Shown in pieces: positions 27,959 to 36,967 of a stretch of DNA of 64,000 bases. The stretch spans positions 689,798-753,797 of the forward strand of contig NZ_JABEKV010000002.1 of assembly GCF_013283645.1 (NCBI RefSeq), read 5' to 3'. The position numbers and the translations under genes are program-made. The notes beneath the pieces are model-generated. The model was not told the origin of the DNA, made no database searches, and saw only the letters and a program-made list of their open reading frames with translations. How positions within the stretch are numbered: the first letter of the stretch is position 1; each line of letters opens with the position of its first letter. Origin of the DNA: Sinorhizobium psoraleae (GTDB taxonomy: Bacteria; Pseudomonadota; Alphaproteobacteria; Rhizobiales; Rhizobiaceae).

Positions 27959-29422
27959 ATGACACTCAGCTTTGATCCGGACAGTCTCTTCCTGCCCATC
28001 GGGCACTTCATCGGCAGTCGGCTGGTGCCGGCCGAAGGTGTCATCGACATGTACCGCCCCTCCGATGGCAAGCCTTATGCAGGCTGCCCGCTTGCGGATG
28101 AGGTGCTCGTCGACCGCGCCGTCGAAACTGCCAAGAGGGCGCTCAAGGCGAGCAACTGGGGCGGCGTGCGGCCGCGCGAGCGCACAGTCGTGCTGCAGCG
28201 CTGGGCAGACCTGATCGAAAGCCAGGCGGAAACCCTCGCCAAGCTCGAGGCGCTTTCCTCAACCCGGCCCGTTGGTCAACTCGTCGCCGGTGACATTGCC
28301 GTCAGCGCCGAGCAGATCCGCTTCTTCGCGGAATTCGCCGACAAAGAAGGAAGCAATCTCGTGCCGACCGACGACGCCAGTCTCGGCATGATCATGACCG
28401 AGCCCTATGGCGTCGTCGGCGCCATCACGCCGTGGAACTTCCCCGTTTCGATGGCCGCGTGGAAACTTGGGCCTGCGCTTGCGGCCGGCAATGCGGTGGT
28501 GCTGAAACCCTCGGAAATGACGCCGTTTTCGACCGTCTATCTCGCCGAACTCGCGATTCGCGCCGGCCTGCCGGCCGGCCTCATCAATATCGTACTCGGC
28601 GACGGAGCAGTCACCGGCAATGCCATCACCGGTCACCCGGACATCGCCAAGGTGAGCTTCACCGGCTCGACCGGCGCGGGCTCTGCCATCATGGCCAACA
28701 TTGCGCGCACCGGCATCAAGCCGATGACGCTGGAGCTCGGCGGAAAGAGCCCGCAACTGGTCTTCGCCGACGCCGATCTCGAAAAGGCGGCGGCGGCGAT
28801 CGCGCAGAGCATGCTTTCGAACGCCGGCCAGGCCTGCGTCGCGGGCTCCCGCCTGATCGTGGAGGAAAGCATCGCCGCCCCGCTCGCCGAGGCGATCGTC
28901 ACGCGCATGAAGGCCGCGAAGGCCGGGCCGACATGGGACGAGGAAACCGAATACTCGCCCATCATCTCCAAGCGCCAGTTGGACCGCATCCACGGCATCG
29001 TCGAGGCGGCCGTTTCGGCGGGCGGCGAATGCCTGGTCGGGGGCGCCCCAATGGATGCGCCCGGCTATTTCTATCAACCGACATTGATGGCCGTGCGCGA
29101 CAGCTCCTCGCCAGCGATTGCCGAAGAGATCTTCGGTCCGGTCCTGACGATGCAGACTTTCGCCGACGAAGAGGAAGCATTGGCTCTCGCCGACCACCCG
29201 ACCTACGGCCTTGCTGCCGGCCTCTTCACCCGCGACCTGTCGCGCGCACTGCGGCTGACGCGCAGGCTCCAAGCCGGCACCGTCTGGGTCAACCGCTACA
29301 GCCGCTCGCGCGACCACATCCTGCCGACCGGCGGCTACAAGCGTTCCGGCATCGGTAAGGATCTCGGCCGCGAGGCGTACCACGCCAACCGCAAGAGCAA
29401 GAGCGTGCTCATCAGCCTCTAG
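27959..29422 (+). CDS. Aldehyde dehydrogenase (NAD(P)+-dependent)
   Basis: A 487-residue aldehyde dehydrogenase. The fold markers are TPWNFPVSMAAWKLGPALAAGNAVVLKPSE and the NAD motif FTGSTGAGSAI. The general-base Glu is in LELGGKSPQ and the catalytic Cys in NAGQACVAGSR. It oxidises an aldehyde, probably from amine oxidation in this cluster, to the acid. ATG 27959 is chosen (GAGGAC upstream); the frame is open to 27899. The dehydrogenase-type gene at 29432 begins ten bases downstream, so the two are coupled. Confidence 0.9.
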   Translation: MTLSFDPDSLFLPIGHFIGSRLVPAEGVIDMYRPSDGKPYAGCPLADEVLVDRAVETAKRALKASNWGGVRPRERTVVLQRWADLIESQAETLAKLEALSSTRPVGQLVAGDIAVSAEQIRFFAEFADKEGSNLVPTDDASLGMIMTEPYGVVGAITPWNFPVSMAAWKLGPALAAGNAVVLKPSEMTPFSTVYLAELAIRAGLPAGLINIVLGDGAVTGNAITGHPDIAKVSFTGSTGAGSAIMANIARTGIKPMTLELGGKSPQLVFADADLEKAAAAIAQSMLSNAGQACVAGSRLIVEESIAAPLAEAIVTRMKAAKAGPTWDEETEYSPIISKRQLDRIHGIVEAAVSAGGECLVGGAPMDAPGYFYQPTLMAVRDSSSPAIAEEIFGPVLTMQTFADEEEALALADHPTYGLAAGLFTRDLSRALRLTRRLQAGTVWVNRYSRSRDHILPTGGYKRSGIGKDLGREAYHANRKSKSVLISL

Positions 29423-29431
29423 GGAGCTTCA

Positions 29432-30475
29432 ATGAAATCCTATTCGATCGCACTGATTCCGGGCGACGGCATCGGCCAGGACGTAACCGACGCCGCTTGG
29501 CAAGTTCTTTCGACCATCGCCAGGCATTCGGGCTTTACGCTCACCGGTACGCCGTTCCCATGGTCCTGCGCCTTCTACAAGGAAACCGGCGCGATGATGC
29601 CGGCAGACGGCATCGAGACCCTGCGTCGGTTCGATGCCATTCTTCTGGGCGCCGTCGGCTGGCCGGCGGAGGTGCCGGATTCCGTTTCGCTGCATGGCCT
29701 GCTTCTGCCGATCCGCAAGGCCTTCGTGCAATATGCCAATATTCGCCCGCACCGGCTTCTGCCGGGTGTGCAGGGGCCGTTGAAGGCTGAAGTCTTCGAC
29801 ATTCTCTGCATTCGCGAGAATACCGAGGGCGAATATTCCGGAGCCGGCGGCCGCGTCCATCAGGGGACGGTGGACGAGGTAGCGGTCGAGACCTCGATCT
29901 TCACCCGCACAGGCGTCGAACGGATCCTGCGCTTCGGCTTCGAGCAGGCACGTCAGCGTCGCGGCAAGCTTGCCTCGGTGACCAAATCGAACGCCCAGAA
30001 ATACTCGATGGTGTTCTGGGACGAGATCACGCGAGAGCTCGCTGCCGAATACCCGGACGTCGAGGTGACGAGCTACCACATCGATGCCATGGCCGCGCGC
30101 ATGGTGATGGCGCCTGAAAGCCTCGACGTGGTCGTCGCCTCCAACCTCTTCGGCGACATACTCACCGATCTCGGCGCGGCCATTCAGGGCGGGCTCGGTT
30201 TTGCCGCCTCCGCCAACATCAATCCGGACAGGAGCGCACCTTCGATGTTCGAGCCGGTGCACGGTTCGGCGCCGGACATCGCCCATCTCGGCATCGCCAA
30301 TCCCATCGCCGCCATCTGGTCCGGCGCCATGATGCTCGAGCATCTCGGGGAAAGAGAGGCAGGGCGGAGGGTCATGGAGGCGCTCGAAAGAACGACCACC
30401 CGCGGCATCGGCACGGTGCCGGGAAAAGACAGAACCGAAACCATTACAGCGGCGGTTGTCGCCGCGCTCGACTGA
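29432..30475 (+). CDS. Isocitrate/isopropylmalate-family dehydrogenase, tartrate/D-malate type
   Basis: A 347-residue member of the decarboxylating beta-hydroxyacid dehydrogenase family. Visible landmarks are ALIPGDGIG at the start, IRENTEGEYSGAGG, VTKSNAQKYS, NLFGDILTDLGAA and the C-terminal FEPVHGSAPDIA. The loop WPAEVPDSVSLHGLLLPIRK points to tartrate dehydrogenase or D-malate dehydrogenase rather than LeuB. It would oxidise and decarboxylate a 2-hydroxy diacid with NAD+. It lies between two aldehyde dehydrogenase genes, suggesting a role late in the pathway. The substrate is inferred only. Confidence 0.88.
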   Translation: MKSYSIALIPGDGIGQDVTDAAWQVLSTIARHSGFTLTGTPFPWSCAFYKETGAMMPADGIETLRRFDAILLGAVGWPAEVPDSVSLHGLLLPIRKAFVQYANIRPHRLLPGVQGPLKAEVFDILCIRENTEGEYSGAGGRVHQGTVDEVAVETSIFTRTGVERILRFGFEQARQRRGKLASVTKSNAQKYSMVFWDEITRELAAEYPDVEVTSYHIDAMAARMVMAPESLDVVVASNLFGDILTDLGAAIQGGLGFAASANINPDRSAPSMFEPVHGSAPDIAHLGIANPIAAIWSGAMMLEHLGEREAGRRVMEALERTTTRGIGTVPGKDRTETITAAVVAALD

Positions 30476-30493
30476 TTCCAGGAGGGACAGCAC

Positions 30494-31945
30494 ATGAAAT
30501 TGAAGGACAACGAACTTTTCCGGCCATCCGGGCTGATCGGCGGGGAGTGGATCGATGCCGGCTCTGGTTTGGTCGTAGAGGTGATCGAGCCGGCCAGCCA
30601 GGCGGTCCTCGGCACCGTCCCGGACATGGGAACGGACGAAACCCGCGCCGCGATCGAAGCGGCGAATGCCGCCTTCGGGCCCTGGAAGAAGAAGACGCAT
30701 GCCGAACGCGCCGCGTTGCTCGAACGCTGGCATGCGCTGATGATCGAAAATCTCGAGGATCTCGCGCTACTGCTGACGATGGAACAGGGCAAGCCGCTCG
30801 ACGAGGCGCGCATCGAGATCCGCTACGGCGCCTCCTTCGTCAAGTGGTTCGCCGAGGAAGCTCGACGCATCGGCGGCCACACCATACCCTCGCCGACGGC
30901 GGACCGCCGCATTGTCGTGCTGAAGGAAGCGGTCGGCGTCTGCGCCATTGTGACGCCATGGAACTTCCCGAACGCGATGATCACCCGCAAGGTGGCACCT
31001 GCCCTCGCCGCAGGCTGCACGGTTGTCATCAAGCCTTCGGAATTCACGCCCTTTTCGGCGCTCGCCCTCGGTGTGCTTGCCGAGCGCGCCGGCATTCCGG
31101 CTGGCGTCATCAACATCGTCACCGGCATGCCAACGGCGATCGGTAACGAGTTCATGGCGAACGAGACGGTGCGCAAGATCTCCTTCACCGGCTCGACGCG
31201 TGTCGGCTCGCTCCTGATGCGCGGAGCCGCGGACAGCGTCAAGCGGCTCTCTCTCGAACTCGGCGGCAATGCCCCCTTTATCGTCTTCGACGACGCCGAT
31301 CTCGATCTCGCGGTCGAAGGCGCGATTGCCTCTAAGTTCCGCAATGGCGGCCAGACCTGCGTCTGCGCCAACCGCATCCTTGTGCAGGCCGGCGTCTACG
31401 ACGCCTTCGCGGAGAAGCTTGGCGCCCGCGTGAACGCCATGAAGGTCGGTCCAGGCACCGAGCTCGGCATGGCGATCGGTCCGATGATCAACGAAGCGGC
31501 TATCGAAAAGATAAACCGCCATGTCGAGGACGCGCTTGCCAAGGGGGCGAAGGTTGCGGCGAAAGGCAGGTCACCGGAGGGTCCGCAATACGCCGCCCCG
31601 ATCGTACTGACCGGTGCCACGACCGAAATGCTGCTCGCCAGCGAAGAGACGTTCGGCCCCGTTGCTCCGCTCTTTCGTTTCGAGACGGAAGAAGAGGCGA
31701 TCGCGATCGCCAACGGCACGCCGTTCGGCCTCGCCGCCTATTTCTACACGGAAAGCCTGAAGCGCTCCTGGCGCGTGGGTGAAGCACTCGAGTTCGGCAT
31801 GATCGGCCTCAATACCGGCGCCATCTCCACCGAGGTCGCGCCGTTCGGCGGCGTCAAGCAGTCGGGGCTCGGACGCGAAGGAGCGCAGGCCGGTATCGAG
31901 GAATATCTCGAAATGAAGAGTTTCCACATTGGCGGGCTGGGATAG
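30494..31945 (+). CDS. gabD: Succinate-semialdehyde dehydrogenase
   Basis: A 483-residue aldehyde dehydrogenase of the GabD subgroup. The diagnostic motifs are TPWNFPNAMITRKVAPALAAGC, FTGSTRVG, LELGGNAPFIVFDDADLD with the base Glu, and NGGQTCVCANR with the catalytic Cys. The C-terminus has APFGGVKQSGLGREG. It oxidises succinate semialdehyde to succinate, the last step of GABA or putrescine breakdown. AGGAGGGACAGC precedes the ATG. An Rho-independent-like hairpin follows at 32012. It is the third gene of the operon 27959-31945. Confidence 0.92.
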   Translation: MKLKDNELFRPSGLIGGEWIDAGSGLVVEVIEPASQAVLGTVPDMGTDETRAAIEAANAAFGPWKKKTHAERAALLERWHALMIENLEDLALLLTMEQGKPLDEARIEIRYGASFVKWFAEEARRIGGHTIPSPTADRRIVVLKEAVGVCAIVTPWNFPNAMITRKVAPALAAGCTVVIKPSEFTPFSALALGVLAERAGIPAGVINIVTGMPTAIGNEFMANETVRKISFTGSTRVGSLLMRGAADSVKRLSLELGGNAPFIVFDDADLDLAVEGAIASKFRNGGQTCVCANRILVQAGVYDAFAEKLGARVNAMKVGPGTELGMAIGPMINEAAIEKINRHVEDALAKGAKVAAKGRSPEGPQYAAPIVLTGATTEMLLASEETFGPVAPLFRFETEEEAIAIANGTPFGLAAYFYTESLKRSWRVGEALEFGMIGLNTGAISTEVAPFGGVKQSGLGREGAQAGIEEYLEMKSFHIGGLG

Positions 31946-32011
31946 CCCGTCGGTTCTCGGCGCATCGCCCACCCGTCCGCCGGCATCTATAAGTGTCAGC
32001 ATGATGATTTT

Positions 32012-32036
32012 GCCGGGCGGTCCCTCACCGCCCGGC
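32012..32036. terminator. Terminator-like hairpin after gabD
   Basis: GCCGGGCGGT (32012-32021), loop CCCTC and ACCGCCCGGC (32027-32036) form a perfect 10-base stem, followed by CTTCGTTT. It lies between two convergent units and could serve both. Confidence 0.75.
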
Positions 32037-32219
32037 CTTCGTTTATCCGCCCGCGCCTCGAGACCAGGCGTAGCGCCCGTATGGGTACGTTAAAGCAAGG
32101 TGATGGTTTAAACTCGACTGCGGAGTCTTCGCGATCTGGATGCGTATCCTTCAGGGGCAATTCGGAAGACTTGAGCATGCGCCGGGAAAGCGCATGCGGC
32201 TATGGCCATCGCGGCCAGC

Positions 32220-33494
32220 CTACTGGATCCTGTCCAGCATCTTGTAATACATGCCGACGATCGGCAGGAACCAGGGCTTGCCGAAATGGCCCGGCACAGC
32301 CGGCCATTCGAGACCCTTCAGCGGATTTCGGTCCGGCCGGTCGAGAATGGCATCCGCAATGATCACCCCGAGATGCGTCGAAAGCTGCGCTCCGTGGCCG
32401 GAATAGCCCATCGCGTACCAGACCCCATCGTGAAAGCCGGCGCGGGGAAAGCGGTCCTTGGTCATGTCGACGAGGCCGCCCCAGCAATAGTCGATCTCCA
32501 CATTGGCGAGCTGTGGAAAGATCTCGGCCAGGCTCGTTTTGAGGATGGCGCCACTTTTCGCGTCCGAGCGCTGGTCGGAGCTTGCCGAGAAGCGAGCGCG
32601 GCCGCCGAAGATCAGCCGGTTGTCGGGTGAGAGCCTGAAATAGTTGCCGATGTTCATCGACGTGACGCAGGTGCGGTTGCCCGGCATCGCCGCTGCGATC
32701 TCCGCCGCCGTCAGCGGCCGGGTGGCGATGATGAAACTGCCGACGGCGATGATCCGGCGACGGAAATAGCCGAAGGCCGAAGGCGTATAGGCGCCGGTGG
32801 CGACAAGCACCGCATCTGCAGTGACGCTGCCGCGCATGGTCTTCAACGCGTGCCGACCGCCCCCCTGCCGCTGCTCCGTGACCGCCGCGCCCTCGAAAAT
32901 CGTGGCGCCATGGCGCTTGGCCGCCTCCGCGAGGCCGACGACATAGCGGCCCATATGCATCATGGCACTCTTCTTCGAGAGCATCGCCCCGAAGAAGGGT
33001 GAGCCGACTTCCTGCTTAAGATCGTCTGCTCTGAGAAGCGCCGTATCGGGATCGACCTCCGCGTGCACGGATTCGAAGTTGCGTGCGATCGCTTCGAAAT
33101 GCTGAGGCTTGGAGGCGAGCTTCAGCTTGCCAGCGCGGCGGAAACTGCAGTCGATTCCCTCCTCGGCGATCAAGGCCTCAATCGTGTCGATCGAGTCGTC
33201 GAGCGCCCTGTAAAGGGCGATAGCCCGTTCCTTGCCGAGCTCCGCCTTGGCCGCCGGATAGCTATGCGCAAGTCCGTTGTTGAGGTGCCCGCCATTGCGG
33301 CCGGAGGCACCCCAGCCAACCCTCTCCGCCTCCAGCACGACGACTTTGGCGCCAGCCTTGGCGAGCTGCCGTGCAGCAGCAAGGCCGGTGAAGCCGCCGC
33401 CGATCACTGCGACGTCGTAATGGCCCTCGACCGGACCCTGGGCGGCCCCGGCAAAGGCCGGGGCGGTGTCGTGCCAGTAGGACAGGAATTTCAT
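32220..33494 (-). CDS. FAD-dependent amine oxidase, PuuB/OrdL-like
   Basis: A 424-residue DAO-fold flavoprotein. The FAD-binding motif is VAVIGGGFTGLAAARQLAKAGAKVVVLEAE near residue 27, and the N-terminal HDTAPAF/SYWHDTAP pattern is common to PuuB (gamma-glutamylputrescine oxidase) relatives. SGRNGGHLNNG and GYSGHGAQLSTHLG are the usual flavin-contact segments. It would oxidise a primary or secondary amine to an aldehyde plus ammonia or amine and peroxide. It starts 17 bases after the HAD gene stop, so the two form a minus-strand operon divergent from the GNAT-aminotransferase genes. Confidence 0.88.
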   Translation of the reverse strand: MKFLSYWHDTAPAFAGAAQGPVEGHYDVAVIGGGFTGLAAARQLAKAGAKVVVLEAERVGWGASGRNGGHLNNGLAHSYPAAKAELGKERAIALYRALDDSIDTIEALIAEEGIDCSFRRAGKLKLASKPQHFEAIARNFESVHAEVDPDTALLRADDLKQEVGSPFFGAMLSKKSAMMHMGRYVVGLAEAAKRHGATIFEGAAVTEQRQGGGRHALKTMRGSVTADAVLVATGAYTPSAFGYFRRRIIAVGSFIIATRPLTAAEIAAAMPGNRTCVTSMNIGNYFRLSPDNRLIFGGRARFSASSDQRSDAKSGAILKTSLAEIFPQLANVEIDYCWGGLVDMTKDRFPRAGFHDGVWYAMGYSGHGAQLSTHLGVIIADAILDRPDRNPLKGLEWPAVPGHFGKPWFLPIVGMYYKMLDRIQ

Positions 33495-33511
33495 GGCGAA
33501 CGCGCCTTCTC

Positions 33512-34180
33512 TTAGAGCCCGACGACGTCCGGCAGGCCGGAGATACCGGCAATCTCCACGTAGCCGTAATAGGGATTGGCCGGCTCGTGGCCGCGATTGA
33601 CCCAGACCTTGTTCTTGATGCCGAGGTCATGCGCCGACATGAGGTCATAGCGGAACGAGGACGAGCAGTGGAGAATGTCCTCCGGGCCGCAGCCGAGCAT
33701 ATCGAGCATGTATTCGAACGCCTTGAAACGCGGCTTGTAAGCTTGTGCCTGTTCGGCGGTGTAGACGGCGTGGAAGGGAGCGCCCAGCTTTTCGACATTC
33801 GACATGATCTGCGAGTTCATCGCATTCGACAGAATGACCAGAGGGATCTCCTTGGCGACTTTGGCGAGACCAGCAGGCACGTCGGCATGCGGACCCCAGG
33901 TTGGGACGCGCTCATAGACCATGCGCGCCGCTTCCTCGCGGAATTTTATCCCATTGCGCTTGCAGGTCCGTTCGAGCGAATTGTGCACCACCTCTGCATA
34001 GGGCTTCCAGTCGCCGAGGATCTCGTCGAGGCGATAGGCAGCGAAATTCTTGATGAATTCCGCCATGCGCGGCTCGTCGAGTTGTTCGCCGTAGAGGTCG
34101 CGCGCCGCTTCCGCCATCTGGAAGTTGGTCAGCGTGCCATAGCAATCGAATGTGATGTATTTCGGACGGAAGGTCGACAT
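33512..34180 (-). CDS. HAD-superfamily type II haloacid-dehalogenase-like protein
   Basis: A 222-residue HAD protein with the nucleophile Asp in ITFDCYGTLTNF, the Ser/Asn of VILSNAMNSQ and the Lys in QAYKPRFKAFEYM. The terminal motif is SSSFRYDLMSAHDLG. In L-2-haloacid dehalogenases this last motif is S-S-N-G-F-D; here Asn is absent, so dehalogenation is doubtful and a phosphatase or other hydrolase role is equally possible. ATG 34180 has GGATAG upstream; the frame is open to 34294. It heads a two-gene operon with the PuuB-like oxidase. Confidence 0.85.
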   Translation of the reverse strand: MSTFRPKYITFDCYGTLTNFQMAEAARDLYGEQLDEPRMAEFIKNFAAYRLDEILGDWKPYAEVVHNSLERTCKRNGIKFREEAARMVYERVPTWGPHADVPAGLAKVAKEIPLVILSNAMNSQIMSNVEKLGAPFHAVYTAEQAQAYKPRFKAFEYMLDMLGCGPEDILHCSSSFRYDLMSAHDLGIKNKVWVNRGHEPANPYYGYVEIAGISGLPDVVGL

Positions 34181-34497
34181 GTGAACTATCCTCGAAAGAG
34201 CCGGATCAGGGTTTACGTGTAAGATCATAGGCGCCAGCTCATTCCTCGGTTCACCTGATTTCTCAACGATCGAAGCAGAATCTATCGTATCCAAAGTCGG
34301 CTTTGGCAGAAGGTTGCGAGCTTTGCCTGCCGCCCTGGCTTTTTGCCGGCCACATTTCGCTTCCGCTCCTGCCCGCCAGCATAAGATGCGGCAGCCGGTG
34401 AGAGCAAAGCTATAAGATATCGCGTGGGCCGCAGCCTTCAGCCGATCTGCCGGCCGCCACTCCTTCAGACTTCAGGACAGGAAATGAAGGAAATCCC
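34181..34497. other. Divergent intergenic region
   Basis: A 317-base divergent gap between the HAD-oxidase operon and the GNAT-aminotransferase operon. It must contain both promoters. No strong dyad or gene was recognised. Confidence 0.45.
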
Positions 34498-35334
34498 ATG
34501 CAGACAAATCAGATCGACATCACCGCCTTCGGTCCTGAGCATCTGGAAGCCGCGGTCAGGCTCTCGCGGCAGGCCGGCTGGCCACATCGTCTTGAGGATT
34601 GGCAGATGGCGCTCGCCTTGAGCGAAGGCGTCGTAGCCATCGACGATGCCCGAGTCGTCGGCACTGTGCTCGTCACGCCCTATGAGGCGAACTGCGCGAC
34701 GATCAACATGGTCATCGTCGACGAGGCAATGCGCGGCCGCGGTCTCGGCCGGACGCTCATGGCCGCCGCGCTGCGGATCGCCGGTGATCGGCCGCTGCGG
34801 CTCGTGGCGACCGCCGAGGGATTGGCGCTCTATGAGAAACTTGGCTTTCAGGAGACCGGGCGCGTGCTGCAGCACCAGGGCGTGGTCGGCGCCGTCGCCG
34901 CGCCGCGGGGGATCGAGAGCGCAACCGCTGCCGACATCGACGCTATTGCCGCGCTCGACCGGCGCGCATTCGGCGCCGACCGCAAAGGATTGATCGCTTA
35001 TCTCGCCAAAGCCGGTGAACTTGCCGTCCGCCGCAGCGAAAGCCACGTTTCGGGGTTCGCGGCGATACGCCCCTTTGGCCGCGGCGCGGTCATCGGGCCG
35101 GTCGTTGCCGCCGATCTTGCTGATGCCAAGGCGCTTGTCGCGCACTTCATTGCCGCCCGGCCCGGCCGGTTCATCAGAGTGGACACCACGGCCGACACCG
35201 GCCTCGCGTCTTGGCTTGCCGAACAAGGAATGGCCCATGTCGGCGGCGGCATCACCATGATGAACCCGCCGATCCGCCGATCCGCCGATCCCATCGCTAA
35301 CACCTTTGCCCTCGCCAACCAGGCGCTCGGCTGA
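34498..35334 (+). CDS. Tandem-domain GNAT N-acetyltransferase
   Basis: A 278-residue two-domain acetyltransferase. The N-terminal GNAT core has NMVIVDEAMRGRGLGRTLMAAALR, with the acetyl-CoA loop RGRGLG, and LYEKLGFQETG. The C-terminal YitH-type domain has GADRKGLIAYLAK and RPFGRGAVIGPVVAADLADA. It shares this plan with the gene at 23837. AAGGAAATCCC precedes the ATG. Thirteen bases separate it from the aminotransferase, so they are an operon. It might protect or activate an amine by acetylation. Inference only. Confidence 0.85.
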   Translation: MQTNQIDITAFGPEHLEAAVRLSRQAGWPHRLEDWQMALALSEGVVAIDDARVVGTVLVTPYEANCATINMVIVDEAMRGRGLGRTLMAAALRIAGDRPLRLVATAEGLALYEKLGFQETGRVLQHQGVVGAVAAPRGIESATAADIDAIAALDRRAFGADRKGLIAYLAKAGELAVRRSESHVSGFAAIRPFGRGAVIGPVVAADLADAKALVAHFIAARPGRFIRVDTTADTGLASWLAEQGMAHVGGGITMMNPPIRRSADPIANTFALANQALG

Positions 35335-35347
35335 CCGGAGATTTTTG

Positions 35348-36724
35348 ATGTACAGCAACTCCCTCATCGAACTCGATCGCGCCCACCTCATCCATCCGGT
35401 CGCCTCCTATCGCAGCCACGAAAAGCTCGGCGTGCGCGTGCTCGCCTCGGCCAAAGGTGCAACGGTTACCGACGCCTCGGGCAGGCAAATGATCGACGGT
35501 TTTGCCGGACTCTGGTGCGTCAATGCGGGCTACGGACATGAAAGTATCGTCGAGGCGGCAGCAAAGCAGATGCGCGAACTCCCTTACGCGACGGCCTATT
35601 TCGGCCTCGGTTCGGAGCCAGCCATCCGCCTCGCTTCTGAACTCGCCGAACGCGCACCAGGCGATCTCAACCATGTCTACTTTACGCTGGGCGGCTCCGA
35701 TGCCGTCGACAGTACGATCCGCTTCATCCGCTACTATTGGATTGCCCGTGGCGAGCCACAGCGCGATCAGTTCATCTCGGTCGAACAGGGCTATCACGGC
35801 TCCTCGACCGTCGGCGCCGGCCTCACCGCGCTGCCGGCCTTCCATGCCGGCTTCGGCATTCCCTTCGACTGGCAGCACAAGATCGCGTCGCATTATGCCT
35901 ACCGCAATCCGGTGGGTGAGGATCCGCAGGCAATCATTGACGCATCGCTGGCGGCACTCCGTCGCAAGGTCGAGGATATTGGTCCCGAGCGCGTCGCCGC
36001 CTTCTATGCCGAGCCTATCCAGGGCTCGGGCGGCGTGCTGGTGCCGCCCAGGGGCTGGATGAAGGCGATGCGCGAACTCTGCCGCGAGCTCGGCATCCTC
36101 TTCGTTGCAGACGAGGTGATCACCGGCTTCGGCCGCACAGGCCCGCTCTTCGCCTGCGAGGAGGACGAGATCGTGCCGGATTTCATCACCACGGCCAAAG
36201 GTCTCACTTCCGGCTACGTGCCGATGGGCGCGGTCTTCATGGCCGACCATGTTTATCAGACGATCGCCGACGGTGCCGGCGCTGCCGCCGTCGGCCACGG
36301 CTATACCTATTCGGCTCATCCGGTCAGCGCGGCGGTCGGCCTGGAAGTGCTGAAGCTTTACGAAGGCGGCCTGCTGGAAAACGGGCGGAAGGCCGGTGCC
36401 CGTCTGATGCAGGGCCTTGAAAGCCTAAGAGACCACCCGCTCGTCGGCGACGTGCGCGGCCGTGGCATGCTGGCCGCCGTCGAGCTCGTCGTCGACAAAG
36501 TGAGGAAGACCCCTTTGCCGGCAGCCGCGGAGCCGGCGCGGCGCATCTTCGACCGTGCCTGGGAAAACGGCCTTGTCATCCGTGCCTTCGCCAATGGTGT
36601 GCTGGGCTACGCGCCGCCGCTCTGCTGCACCGAAGCGGAGATCGACGAAATCGTCGAGCGCACCCGCCAAACGTTGGACGAGACCTTGGAAGACCTGGAT
36701 GTTCGCCAGGCTTTGAGGGCCTGA
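35348..36724 (+). CDS. Class III omega-aminotransferase (putrescine/beta-alanine type)
   Basis: A 458-residue PLP aminotransferase of fold type I, class III. GYHGSSTVGAGLT marks the cofactor phosphate site, ADEVITGFGRTG contains the Asp (255) that holds the pyridine nitrogen, and TTAKGLTSGYVPMGAV contains the Schiff-base Lys (284). Sequence style resembles putrescine-pyruvate and omega-amino acid:pyruvate aminotransferases. It would convert a terminal amine to an aldehyde with pyruvate as the likely acceptor, feeding the aldehyde dehydrogenases. CGGAG precedes the ATG at 35348. Confidence 0.9.
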   Translation: MYSNSLIELDRAHLIHPVASYRSHEKLGVRVLASAKGATVTDASGRQMIDGFAGLWCVNAGYGHESIVEAAAKQMRELPYATAYFGLGSEPAIRLASELAERAPGDLNHVYFTLGGSDAVDSTIRFIRYYWIARGEPQRDQFISVEQGYHGSSTVGAGLTALPAFHAGFGIPFDWQHKIASHYAYRNPVGEDPQAIIDASLAALRRKVEDIGPERVAAFYAEPIQGSGGVLVPPRGWMKAMRELCRELGILFVADEVITGFGRTGPLFACEEDEIVPDFITTAKGLTSGYVPMGAVFMADHVYQTIADGAGAAAVGHGYTYSAHPVSAAVGLEVLKLYEGGLLENGRKAGARLMQGLESLRDHPLVGDVRGRGMLAAVELVVDKVRKTPLPAAAEPARRIFDRAWENGLVIRAFANGVLGYAPPLCCTEAEIDEIVERTRQTLDETLEDLDVRQALRA

Positions 36725-36735
36725 TGGACGACTGA

Positions 36736-36749
36736 CGCGATATATCGCG
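36736..36749. promoter_or_regulatory. Perfect 14-base palindrome
   Basis: CGCGATATATCGCG is fully self-complementary and lies 12 bases after the aminotransferase stop, in the gap before the second HAD gene. The uninterrupted palindrome with an AT centre is more like a protein-binding site than a terminator stem. Role unknown. Confidence 0.45.
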
Positions 36750-36769
36750 GAACCGCCATATTCGAAATT

Positions 36770-36815
36770 TTGTGCCGCGCTACGGCGCCCTTTCAGAGAC
36801 TCCGGCGCGGCACAA
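36770..36815. promoter_or_regulatory. Perfect 11-base inverted repeat
   Basis: TTGTGCCGCGC (36770-36780) and GCGCGGCACAA (36805-36815) are perfect arms around a 24-base centre, in the 243-base gap between the aminotransferase and HAD genes. It could be a stem-loop ending the upstream operon or an operator for the downstream HAD-ABC transporter genes. Confidence 0.5.
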
Positions 36816-36967
36816 CTGCCAAACTCAAATCAAGGAAGCGGCCGGATCCCAGCATATGCGGCCTTTCCAGCAAGAGCGGGAGAAAACATCTCGCCGACGG
36901 GAACAGAATATTCTTCTTCATGAAGTCGGCGCTCCGACGTGGGACGCGAAAAAACTGGGGAATCGAT

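Noticed and set aside
28259-30733. Long minus-strand open frames (374 and 434 codons) opposite the aldehyde dehydrogenase and tartrate-type dehydrogenase genes
   Set aside because: They are opposite-strand shadows of well-supported genes, caused by GC-rich codon bias; their translations are low-complexity and unrecognisable.
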